Shown here: positions 52,492 to 60,725 of the stretch, in pieces
How positions within the stretch are numbered: the stretch's first letter is position 1
Layout: each line of letters opens with the position of its first letter
Assembly (NCBI GenBank): GCA_021740585.1
Contig: JAIOZM010000008.1
Span: forward strand, 1 to 64,000
Length of the DNA: 64,000 nucleotides
Direction: 5' to 3'
From: Bacteroidales bacterium
GTDB lineage: Bacteria > Bacteroidota > Bacteroidia > Bacteroidales > GCA-2748055
Notes under the pieces: model-generated
The model's input: the letters and a program-made list of their open reading frames with translations, nothing else
Database searches by the model: none
Told to the model about the DNA's origin: nothing
Position numbers and translations under genes: made by a program

Positions 52492-53274
52492 ATGAAAAAA
52501 AAATATTACCCGGTATTTATTCTAATTATTTTCATCACTTTCTTTGAGGATATCACTTACGGGCAATCTGAAGAAAAAAAAATTGAGGAGTCATATTATT
52601 TTAATGAAGAATTATGGACAAGAACACTGGATCCAAATCTGGTTAACAAGGATGCTTTCCTGTTTGTGTCCCATAATATTGACATACCAAATTTTTTATT
52701 GATTGGGAATTCCATATCTATTGGATATACGCCAACAGTGCGCGAAGGACTTGCCGGTGTTGCCAATTTATTTCGTATTCCTGAAAATGGAGGAGATACA
52801 TATTATTTCCTTGAAAACTATGAAAAGTGGCTTTCGTCTGTTAATTGGAATATCATACATCTTAATTTCGGTTTGCACGACCTCAAGCGAATAGATGAAA
52901 ATGGAAAACGGAATTCAAGCCTGGAAAGGAATAATTCACCAGAGGTTTACAGGTCGAATCTTCGAAAAATATTTGAAATCCTTACTTCCACAACCGAGGC
53001 GCAAATCATCTGGGCATCAACAACATTTATCCCCGAAGGATCAGAGGGGCGAATCTCTGGTGATGAAGTATTGTATAACCAGATCGCTCTTGAGGTGCTA
53101 AAAGATTTTCCTGAAATTCAAATAAATGACCTATACACTGCCTCTCTTGATATCAAAACCTTGCAGCAGAAGGCAAATGTTCATTATTTGGAAAAAGGCT
53201 ACGAGAAGCTTGGGACGGTGGTTGCTGATTATCTGAAAGCGTGTCATAATTTGTCAACAGGTCATGATTACTAA
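52492..53274 (+). CDS. SGNH/GDSL-family hydrolase, probable carbohydrate esterase-like
   Basis: 260 residues with a signal peptide (about 1-24, ITYGQ). SGNH blocks: LIGNSISIGY with nucleophile candidate S74 (block I), G89 in EGLAGVAN (block II), LNFGLHDLKR with N125 (block III) and NVHYLEKGYEKLG with H231 (block V). The Asp that normally precedes this His in the Ser-His-Asp triad is not seen; the positions are Ala228 and Asn229. The protein may use a dyad or be impaired. Family members remove acetyl or other ester groups from glycans. Its place in the sulfatase operon suggests removal of an O-acyl group from the same polysaccharide. Confidence 0.85.
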   Translation: MKKKYYPVFILIIFITFFEDITYGQSEEKKIEESYYFNEELWTRTLDPNLVNKDAFLFVSHNIDIPNFLLIGNSISIGYTPTVREGLAGVANLFRIPENGGDTYYFLENYEKWLSSVNWNIIHLNFGLHDLKRIDENGKRNSSLERNNSPEVYRSNLRKIFEILTSTTEAQIIWASTTFIPEGSEGRISGDEVLYNQIALEVLKDFPEIQINDLYTASLDIKTLQQKANVHYLEKGYEKLGTVVADYLKACHNLSTGHDY

Positions 53275-53318
53275 AAGGATTGTGTAGGCAAAACAAGAAT
53301 TAAATTGTTATCAAATAA

Positions 53319-55220
53319 ATGCTCATGAATTTACGAAAAATTACTTTTTCCCTGTTGGTTATGACACCAATTACTTCCGGATGGACACAATCAAAACCTG
53401 AAGACAAAGCATCTTTCAGACCAAATATTCTATGGATAGTTATAGAAGATATGTCTGAGCATTGGAGTTGTTATGGTGAAACCACAATACAAACCCCTAA
53501 CATCGACAAACTGGCTGAAGAAGGCGAATTGTTTGTGAATGCATTTGTTACAGCTCCTGTATGTTCTCCTTGCCGTTCGGCTTTAATTACAGGTATGTAC
53601 CAAACTACCTCGGGAGCCCATAATCACCGCAGCCAGATTGAGAAAGGGAAAGGCGGAGGCAACAAAGCATATTACAACAGCTACCAATTACCTGAAGAAT
53701 TGCCTTTTTTACCCAAGCTTTTTAAAGAAGCAGGTTATTACACTGTCCTGGGAAACCATGAGTCAATCCTTGATAATCTATACAGGGACGGGCAATTGGC
53801 CAAAACCGATTACAATTTTGAATGGGATCGCTCCATGTACGATTCCAACAACTGGGATCATCGACAACCTGGACAACCCTTTTTTGCCCAAATTCAGCTT
53901 AATGGAGGTAAATACAGAAATGCTCAAGTTCCAAACCCTGTGAATCCGTATATTGTTAAATTACCTCCATATTACCCTGATGACGAAGTCTTGCGAAAAG
54001 ACTGGGCTGAATACCTGAACTCAGTTTTATATCTTGACGGGGAAGTGAAAAAGATATACGACAAGTTGGAAGCAGAAGGCATTGCTGAAAATACCGCTGT
54101 TTTTCTTTTTACCGACCATGGGATAAGCCATTTGCGGGGGAAACAGTATTTATATGATGAAGGAATAAAGATTCCTATGATTGTAAGATTGCCGGAAGTA
54201 GCCCGTCCAGGAAATCTAAGAAATGACATGGTGACTCAAATTGATATTTCTGCAACCTCGCTATATCTGGCCGGTATTCCCATTCCAGGAACAATGCAGG
54301 GACAATCGTTTTACGGCAAAAACTACCAGCCTGCTGAGTATGTATTTGCAGCCCGTGACCGGTGTGATGAAACAGTTGATTTGATTCGTACATTACGTGA
54401 CCACAGGTTTAAATATATCAGCAACTTTTTCCCACATAAACCACACGCCCAGCCAAACACTTATAAGGATGAGAAAGAAATTATACAGTACATGAGACAG
54501 TTATATGCCAAAGACGAGCTTAATAAAGAAACCAACCGGTATTTTGAACCAACACGTCCAACAGAAGAATTGTATGATCTGGAAAATGATCCCTGGGAAA
54601 TGAATAACCTCGCCGGAGAACCGGCATATAAGGATACTTTATTGAAAATGCGGGAGATGATGGTTTCTCTGATACTGGAAACAAAAGACCTTGGTTTTAT
54701 TCCCGAACCAGTTTTAGAAGACATGGGGAAACAATATGGAAACAAATATTACATTCTTAAGCATGAAGAAAACCTGAATTTGATAAAAGAATGTATGAAT
54801 GTAATGGAAATGGATGATGAAAAAAATTTACAAGATCTGAAAAAAGCACTTAACCATGAAAGTGCAGCAATCAGATTTTGGGCTGCCTACGGACTGGGGA
54901 ATATCCCTGAGTGGGCGAATGAGGCTGTTCCATCGCTGCAGTCGGCCTTAAATGACGAATCTGATGGAGTTAGAATAGCAGCGGCCAGAGCTTTATGCAG
55001 ATTGGGGCAAACAGAACCTGCATTGGAGATTCTTGCTGCCAATCTGGAAAATCCCAACCTGATAGTGGGTTTGTATGCTGCATTATTTATCGAAGATTTA
55101 GACAAAGATTCAATCCTTAAAATTCTTCCTGCCATTGAAAAAGCAACTGAAAGCCCTTATGAGTTTACCAAAAGAACGGCAGTGAGGATAAGTAGTAAAT
55201 TTAATGGAAAATATAATTGA
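53319..55220 (+). CDS. Sulfatase (S1_8-like) with C-terminal HEAT-like repeats
   Basis: 633 residues with a signal peptide (about 1-24). Sulfatase core: NILWIVIEDMSEHWSCYG with metal residues E43-D44, motif C82-S-P-C-R86 followed by SALITG, and FTDHGISHLRGKQYLYDEG. E-D in place of D-D is common in this subgroup. After the sulfatase domain (to about 490), residues about 510-633 form three or more HEAT-like helical repeats (SAAIRFWAAYGLGNIP, DGVRIAAARALCRLG, LIVGLYAALFIEDL). Such C-terminal repeats probably bind protein or glycan. It is 100-150 residues longer than the other sulfatases here. A DUF6807 gene follows after 48 bases. Confidence 0.93.
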   Translation: MLMNLRKITFSLLVMTPITSGWTQSKPEDKASFRPNILWIVIEDMSEHWSCYGETTIQTPNIDKLAEEGELFVNAFVTAPVCSPCRSALITGMYQTTSGAHNHRSQIEKGKGGGNKAYYNSYQLPEELPFLPKLFKEAGYYTVLGNHESILDNLYRDGQLAKTDYNFEWDRSMYDSNNWDHRQPGQPFFAQIQLNGGKYRNAQVPNPVNPYIVKLPPYYPDDEVLRKDWAEYLNSVLYLDGEVKKIYDKLEAEGIAENTAVFLFTDHGISHLRGKQYLYDEGIKIPMIVRLPEVARPGNLRNDMVTQIDISATSLYLAGIPIPGTMQGQSFYGKNYQPAEYVFAARDRCDETVDLIRTLRDHRFKYISNFFPHKPHAQPNTYKDEKEIIQYMRQLYAKDELNKETNRYFEPTRPTEELYDLENDPWEMNNLAGEPAYKDTLLKMREMMVSLILETKDLGFIPEPVLEDMGKQYGNKYYILKHEENLNLIKECMNVMEMDDEKNLQDLKKALNHESAAIRFWAAYGLGNIPEWANEAVPSLQSALNDESDGVRIAAARALCRLGQTEPALEILAANLENPNLIVGLYAALFIEDLDKDSILKILPAIEKATESPYEFTKRTAVRISSKFNGKYN

Positions 55221-55268
55221 TTATAGTATTTAAATTCCTGAACTAATAAAAATATTAAAAACAAAAAG

Positions 55269-56285
55269 ATGAAAGTAATTTTAAGCATTTTAGTTGTGTT
55301 GTGTTTTGGTTTAAGTTCATTTTCCGTTAAAGGGAAGATCGATTTCAAACACAATGAAGCGAACAAAAAAGTTGATGTTTATTTTGGCGACAGCTACTTT
55401 ACCTCCTACATCTATCCCGACGACATGGAGAAACAGGTGCTTTATCCTATTATGACCGCTTCGGGGAAGAACATAACAAGGGGATATCCGATTAATCCAA
55501 AACCTTTTGAACGCACTGACCACCCACACCATTTGGGATTATGGCTAAATTTTGGCGATGTTAACGGATTGGATTTTTGGAACAACTCCTTTGCCATCAA
55601 ACCTGAAGACAAAGCTAATTACGGATCCATAAAATTTAAGGAAATTGCGAAAACCAATGCGAAAACCGGAACTTTGGTTACAATGTCAGATTGGGTAGAT
55701 ATCAACAATGAGGTTCTTTTAAACGAAAAAACAAGCTTTGTTTTCAGCGAGGAAAACGGGGTTCGTAAAATTGAACGAATAACGGAACTCACGGCTCGGA
55801 AAAAGGTTACATTCAGGGAAAATAAGGAAGGACTTTTAGGCCTGCGAATGGACAGGGCATTTGAAGAACCAGCAGATAAGCCGACCATGTTTCTTGATGC
55901 GAATGGAAATGCTACGGCAATCCCAGTATTAAATAACGAAGGTGTAAACGGCGTTTACCGTAACACTGAAGGATTTACAAAAGGCGATGTGTGGGGAAAA
56001 CGAAGTGCATGGGTGGCATTGTGTGCCAAAAAAGAAGGTGAGGTAATTACTGTAGTTATTTTCGATCATCCTGAAAATCCCAATTATCCAGCTTGGTCAC
56101 ATGCCCGAGGATATGGGCTTTTCGCTTCTAATAATTTTGGCGGCCAGGCAATAGATAAAAATGCAAGTCCAGTGAAACTAGAGCTTCAATCTGGAGAAAA
56201 ATTAGTCTTGAAGCATTTAGTTGTCGTTGGCGGGGACCTGACCGATGAAGAAATTACAGAGATTTCTGAGAACTTTAAAGACTAA
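55269..56285 (+). CDS. DUF6807 (PmoA-like) secreted protein
   Basis: 338 residues with a signal peptide (1-20, SSFSVKG). The region ERTDHPHHLGLWLNFGDVNG (81-100) with the DHPHH histidine cluster at 84-88 is the signature of the DUF6807 family, often misnamed methane oxygenase PmoA. The family has a beta-rich fold and occurs next to Gfo/Idh/MocA oxidoreductases and sugar isomerases in Bacteroidota and Planctomycetota; no activity is established to my knowledge. The histidines suggest metal or sugar binding. It opens the group of five genes to 60705 that seem to form an exported sugar-processing module. Confidence 0.85.
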   Translation: MKVILSILVVLCFGLSSFSVKGKIDFKHNEANKKVDVYFGDSYFTSYIYPDDMEKQVLYPIMTASGKNITRGYPINPKPFERTDHPHHLGLWLNFGDVNGLDFWNNSFAIKPEDKANYGSIKFKEIAKTNAKTGTLVTMSDWVDINNEVLLNEKTSFVFSEENGVRKIERITELTARKKVTFRENKEGLLGLRMDRAFEEPADKPTMFLDANGNATAIPVLNNEGVNGVYRNTEGFTKGDVWGKRSAWVALCAKKEGEVITVVIFDHPENPNYPAWSHARGYGLFASNNFGGQAIDKNASPVKLELQSGEKLVLKHLVVVGGDLTDEEITEISENFKD

Positions 56286-56302
56286 ACCAATAAAAGACGA
56301 AT

Positions 56303-57172
56303 ATGCTAAAAAAACCTGTTTTTAAGGTAATTGTTTATTTAATCACTTTGAATAATTACTCATGCAATTCTCAAAAATCGAATACTTTCCTCGCCGAAAT
56401 TGGCGTGTGTACCAGCGTTTCCAATGCCGATATGCTGGCTAAGTATGGTTATGCCTATATCGAGGAAGGCGTAAGCCGATTTTTAATGCCAACGAAAAGT
56501 GAGGAGGTATTTAACGAGGTTTTGCAACAGGCACTAAATGCCCCTATTCCTATAAAAGTCTGTAACAGCTTTATACCAAAAAATATGAAAAGTGTGGGAA
56601 CTGAAGCAGTTCATCCTGAAATACTGGAATATATGGAGATCGCATTCCTAAGGGCACAAAAAGCCGGTGTGAAATACATTGTTTTTGGCAGTGGAGGCTC
56701 TCGAGCTATTCCCGATGGATTTTCCCATGACGAAGCACTACGACAGTTTATTGACCTTTGCAGTCAAATGGCCCCAATTGCAGCCAGATATGATGTAGTT
56801 GTTGTTTTGGAACCGCTTAATAGTAAAGAATGTAACTTTATAAATACGGTTACCGAAGGCGGCAAGATAGTAGAGGAAGTAAATCATCCCAATTTCAGGC
56901 TTCTCGCTGACTTTTACCACATGCTCATGAATGGAGAAGAACCAGAAAGTATTGAAAAATATGGTCATCTGATTCAGCACACTCACCTTGCTGAAAAAGA
57001 TGAACGGGCTGCTCCGGGATCACACAACGAAGACTTTACAGCCTATTTCAAAGCATTAAAAAATGTTGGTTATAAAGGAAAGATATCCATCGAATGCAAA
57101 TGGGAGAGCTTGGAAACACAAGCGCCCACAGCAATCAAGGCAATTAGAAATCAGTTATCAACTCAAAAATAA
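56303..57172 (+). CDS. Sugar phosphate isomerase/epimerase-like TIM-barrel lipoprotein
   Basis: 289 residues. The N-terminus is hydrophobic and ends at a probable lipobox cysteine C21 (NNYSC). The rest is a xylose-isomerase-like (AP endonuclease 2) TIM barrel with a complete metal-site pattern: E170 (VVVLEPLN), D203-x-x-H206 (LLADFYHM), H228 (THLAEKD) and E264 (ISIECKW). Family members isomerise, epimerise or eliminate on keto- or aldo-sugars. Export as a lipoprotein argues against a sugar-phosphate substrate. It is 17 bases after DUF6807 and 5 bases before an oxidoreductase gene, so the three are cotranscribed. Confidence 0.88.
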   Translation: MLKKPVFKVIVYLITLNNYSCNSQKSNTFLAEIGVCTSVSNADMLAKYGYAYIEEGVSRFLMPTKSEEVFNEVLQQALNAPIPIKVCNSFIPKNMKSVGTEAVHPEILEYMEIAFLRAQKAGVKYIVFGSGGSRAIPDGFSHDEALRQFIDLCSQMAPIAARYDVVVVLEPLNSKECNFINTVTEGGKIVEEVNHPNFRLLADFYHMLMNGEEPESIEKYGHLIQHTHLAEKDERAAPGSHNEDFTAYFKALKNVGYKGKISIECKWESLETQAPTAIKAIRNQLSTQK

Positions 57173-57177
57173 AAAGC

Positions 57178-58533
57178 ATGAAAAGTTCAAGACGATCATT
57201 CATTAAGAAAGCAGCCACAGGTGCATTGGTTGCAACTATTGCACCCATCGCTTTAAAAGGAGAAACCATTAATGCACCTACTATTCTAACTGCTGGAGCA
57301 AAAGGTGCAAATGACAGAATACGTATAGCTGTTCTTGGCGTTTATGGCAGGGGTAAAACGCACATTGAAGAAATTATGGGTCTCACAGAAAAAGCAAATG
57401 TGGAGGTGGCCACACTCTGCGATCCCGATATGGACGTCTTGCAGGAAAGTGCCAAAGAATTTGAAAAAACATACGGAAGAAAGGTTAACATCGAACAGGA
57501 TTTTCGAAAGGCTTACGACGATAAAACAATCGATGCAGTGACACTGGCAACACCAAATCACTGGCATGCCCTGCAAACCATCTGGGCTTGTCAGGCCGGA
57601 AAAGATGTATATGTAGAAAAACCTGCCACACACAATGTATACGAAGGCAAAAAAATGATAGAGGCTGCATATAAATACAACCGTATTGTTCAGCACGGAG
57701 TTCAATTACGCAGTTCTATGGCCATTCGTGAAGCGATGAAGCATCTTGAAGAAGGTTTGATTGGCCGCGTTTATATGGCACGAGGGCTGGTTTTCCGTTG
57801 GCGCAATGACATCGGTGATAAGGGTATCTCACAAGTACCTCCTGGCCTGAACTATGATTTATGGACTGGTCCTGCATCATTACGCCCCTTCTCCAGAAAT
57901 CTCGTGCATTATAATTGGCACTGGCACTGGGATTACGGAAATGGAGATGTAGGCAACCAGGGAATCCATGAAACTGATCTGTGCATGTGGGGCCTGGGAG
58001 TAAACAGTCTGCCCGAAAGAATCTCTGCAATGGGTGGCAAATTTCTTTGGGATGACTGCAAGGAAGTGCCCGAAATCCTTACCTCCACTTACCATTATCC
58101 AAAAGAAAAGAAAATAATCCAGTTCGAAGTTAGAAACTGGTGCACAAATCTAGAAGACGGTGTAGGTGTAGGGAATATATTCTACGGAGACAAAGGTTAC
58201 ATGGTGATAAAAGGCTATGATACTTACGAAACTTACCTTGGAAAAGGCAGGGAGCCTGGTCCGGCCCGCTCCGAGAAAGGTGAGCTTACCCTTCATTTTC
58301 AAAACTGGTTCGACTCGGTTCGTGCCCGCGATATGAGCATACAGAATGCTCCAGTGCAAACAGGTCATTTATCTTCTTCTCTGGCTCACCTCGGTAATAT
58401 TTCCTATCGCCTTGGTCGACAGCTTGAATTTGACCCTGTTTCTGAAAGATTTATTGGAGAAGGGGAAAATGAAGCCAATGCCATGCTAAGCAGAAATTAC
58501 CGGGCACCTTTCATTTTACCAGAAATTGTTTAA
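57178..58533 (+). CDS. Tat-exported Gfo/Idh/MocA oxidoreductase
   Basis: 451 residues. Twin-arginine signal: SSRRSFIKKAATGALVATIA. Nucleotide-binding turn IRIAVLGVYGRG at 48-59, the family motif EKPATHNVYEG with E147-K148-P149, and NHWH at 127-130. The C-terminal domain contains GNGDVGNQGIHETDLCMWGLG, typical of the Tat-exported Bacteroidota/Planctomycetota subgroup. Probable NAD(P)-dependent oxidation of a sugar hydroxyl in the periplasm; some relatives (GH109) use the cofactor for glycoside cleavage, which cannot be ruled out. It is 5 bases after the TIM-barrel gene and 33 bases before DoxX. Confidence 0.92.
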   Translation: MKSSRRSFIKKAATGALVATIAPIALKGETINAPTILTAGAKGANDRIRIAVLGVYGRGKTHIEEIMGLTEKANVEVATLCDPDMDVLQESAKEFEKTYGRKVNIEQDFRKAYDDKTIDAVTLATPNHWHALQTIWACQAGKDVYVEKPATHNVYEGKKMIEAAYKYNRIVQHGVQLRSSMAIREAMKHLEEGLIGRVYMARGLVFRWRNDIGDKGISQVPPGLNYDLWTGPASLRPFSRNLVHYNWHWHWDYGNGDVGNQGIHETDLCMWGLGVNSLPERISAMGGKFLWDDCKEVPEILTSTYHYPKEKKIIQFEVRNWCTNLEDGVGVGNIFYGDKGYMVIKGYDTYETYLGKGREPGPARSEKGELTLHFQNWFDSVRARDMSIQNAPVQTGHLSSSLAHLGNISYRLGRQLEFDPVSERFIGEGENEANAMLSRNYRAPFILPEIV

Positions 58534-58566
58534 AGTAGTAAAACAACCTATTCTTATTCAAAATAT

Positions 58567-59049
58567 ATGGTCAGTATTAATAATCAAAAATGGCAGACAG
58601 GAATCCTGGTTGCCCTGCGCTTCCTCATAGGTTGGCACCTCCTGTATGAGGGCCTCTTCAAACTGCTGCACCCTGATTGGTCGTCATTGGGGTTCTTGGC
58701 AGAATCCAAATGGATACTCTCGGGATTCGCTGAATGGATTATTTCTAACAGCAGTGTACTGAATATTGTGGATGCCCTGAATACCTGGGGGCTCATCGCC
58801 ATCGGTCTCGGTCTCATTCTCAGTCTGTTTACCCGGATTGCAGCATTCGCCGGCACAGGCCTGCTGCTGCTCTACTATCTGATGAATCCGCCCTTTATTG
58901 GCATGGGACATGCCATACCGCTGGAAGGAAACTACCTGATCGTGAATAAAACATTGATTGAGGCTGTTGCCATGCTGCTGTTTGCAATCTTCCCGGCTGC
59001 ACATTGCTACGGACTCGACAGCCTGATCAATAAACGTAAAAAGAATTAA
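58567..59049 (+). CDS. DoxX-family inner-membrane protein
   Basis: 160 residues with four predicted membrane segments (about 10-28, 60-82, 88-106, 120-142). The start LVALRFLIGWHLLYEGLFKLLHPDW is typical of DoxX/DoxD. The family includes the quinone-reducing subunit of thiosulfate:quinone oxidoreductase, so electron transfer to quinone is possible, though most members are uncharacterised. It is 6 bases before a Tat-exported oxidoreductase, and both genes are more GC-rich than their neighbours (see findings). The position suggests reoxidation of the exported oxidoreductases, as inference. Confidence 0.88.
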   Translation: MVSINNQKWQTGILVALRFLIGWHLLYEGLFKLLHPDWSSLGFLAESKWILSGFAEWIISNSSVLNIVDALNTWGLIAIGLGLILSLFTRIAAFAGTGLLLLYYLMNPPFIGMGHAIPLEGNYLIVNKTLIEAVAMLLFAIFPAAHCYGLDSLINKRKKN

Positions 59050-59055
59050 AAATAT

Positions 59056-60705
59056 ATGGCCTCAGAGATGAATGATAAAAATGACAAGAGAGGACGGTTG
59101 GAAAACAGCATCAGTAAGGCTGGAAACATGAGCGGGCAGAATCAGAATAACCCCTCTCCCGGCAGAAGAAAAGTACTGAAGGCGCTTGCCGGACTACCGG
59201 TAGTGGGACTACTCGGACTTCAGGTGCTCAGAAAAACCAACTACGATAACAAACACAGCCTACAAAGGCAGCTTGTTGATGAACTCGGACTCAGCGACCT
59301 GATGTCGAGCGTAAAACCTGTAACTGCTTCCGAAGGAGAGACCCTCAGGATCGGGATTGCCGGATTCGGGGTGCGGGGTGGACAGCTGGCCGCCTCCCTC
59401 GGCTTTATGGAGAAAAGCGAATTCGATAAAAAGTCGGCCGCGGGATCCCTTGATGCACATATTAGCCAGGGGAACCTGAATGTCGCCATTACCGGGATCT
59501 GCGATGTATTCGATTTGCATGCTGAACGAGGAATTGCAGTTGCGCAGCACGACATCTTCACCGGTGGGGAGATCGCCAAAAAACACCCGGTAAAAAGGTA
59601 CATGACATTCCACGATATGCTGGCCGATAAAAACATTGATGCAGTGATTATCTCCACACCCGACCACCACCATGCCTGGATGACCACCGATGCAGCCAAA
59701 GCGGGAAAGCATATATACACTGAAAAAGCAATTATCAGAAGAGAAGAGGAGATCGAACCTCTCTATAAGGCAGTCAAAAGCAGCAACAAGGTATTCCAGG
59801 CAGGCCATCAGTACCCGCAAAATTCAGTTTTCCAGCAGGCCAAGGAGATCCTCGATCGCGGTATGCTTGGAGATGTTTCTCACCTTGAGACCACAACAAA
59901 CCGCAACTCTGAAGAGGGCGCCTGGATCAGGCACCTCGATAGCAATGGCAAACCCAAACCGGGCGATAAAAAGTCCATCGACTGGAAGCAGTGGCTGGGT
60001 AACTCATCCTATGTGCCATTCAGCACCCAAAGGTACTATAGCTGGGCGCGCTATTTTGACTATGATACCGGACTTTACGGACAGTTGTTTTCGCATGAAT
60101 ATGATGCGATGAACCAGTTGTTGGGGATAGGGATCCCCGATACCGTTGTGGCAACCGGCGGACAATATTACTACACCGATTTTGGCGATATCCCCGATGT
60201 ACTGCATACCAATTTCGAATTCCCGGATAAAGGCTATACCCTCACCTATAGCGCCAACCTCACCTCATCCAAATTCAGACCACGGTCAATTTACGGGAAG
60301 GATGCTTGGATGGCCGTTGGTGGCGACCTGACTGTCACCCCCGATGGACGTTCAGAAAAATACGGGGATATGATAAAACGGGGACTGGTGAACCCTTCAG
60401 CACCCATGATTGAGATAAAAAGGGGCGCACTCACCGCAAGTGCCGTCGATGCCGTCAGCTCCGCCTCAACCAGATACTATGAAGACAGAGGACTCGTCTC
60501 AACGAACATTGGTGGCCGCATCTGGGATGTCAATCACCTCCACCTGAAAGAGTGGATCGACTGCATCCGCAATGGTGGCACACCCTCAGCGAATATTGAA
60601 AAAGCTTATGAAGTAGGCGTTACCATCGCTATGGCAGACATCTCCTACAGGGAAAAGTGCCGGACAAAATGGGATCCCGTACAGAGAAAGATTATTCGGT
60701 TATAG
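59056..60705 (+). CDS. Tat-exported Gfo/Idh/MocA oxidoreductase, long form
   Basis: 549 residues, about 100 longer than the relative at 57178. The first 35 residues are polar; the twin-arginine motif follows at 36-46 (GRRKVLKALAG). ATG at 59128 (MSGQNQ) is an alternative start with a more usual n-region. Rossmann motif IAGFGVRG at 101-108. The usual EKP is EKA at 223-225. TPDHHHAW at 201-208 matches the family's substrate-side motif. Probable exported sugar or uronate dehydrogenase, paired with DoxX. The sequence is about 50-55 percent GC in sampled lines, unlike the rest of the operon. The canonical GH28 gene follows after 20 bases. Confidence 0.9.
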   Translation: MASEMNDKNDKRGRLENSISKAGNMSGQNQNNPSPGRRKVLKALAGLPVVGLLGLQVLRKTNYDNKHSLQRQLVDELGLSDLMSSVKPVTASEGETLRIGIAGFGVRGGQLAASLGFMEKSEFDKKSAAGSLDAHISQGNLNVAITGICDVFDLHAERGIAVAQHDIFTGGEIAKKHPVKRYMTFHDMLADKNIDAVIISTPDHHHAWMTTDAAKAGKHIYTEKAIIRREEEIEPLYKAVKSSNKVFQAGHQYPQNSVFQQAKEILDRGMLGDVSHLETTTNRNSEEGAWIRHLDSNGKPKPGDKKSIDWKQWLGNSSYVPFSTQRYYSWARYFDYDTGLYGQLFSHEYDAMNQLLGIGIPDTVVATGGQYYYTDFGDIPDVLHTNFEFPDKGYTLTYSANLTSSKFRPRSIYGKDAWMAVGGDLTVTPDGRSEKYGDMIKRGLVNPSAPMIEIKRGALTASAVDAVSSASTRYYEDRGLVSTNIGGRIWDVNHLHLKEWIDCIRNGGTPSANIEKAYEVGVTIAMADISYREKCRTKWDPVQRKIIRL

Positions 60706-60725
60706 CAACTTAAAAATTTAAATTA

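Noticed and set aside
59260-59820. 186-codon minus-strand frame opposite the GC-rich oxidoreductase
   Set aside because: Long only because stop codons are rarer in the GC-rich antisense strand; the sense gene has clear family motifs.
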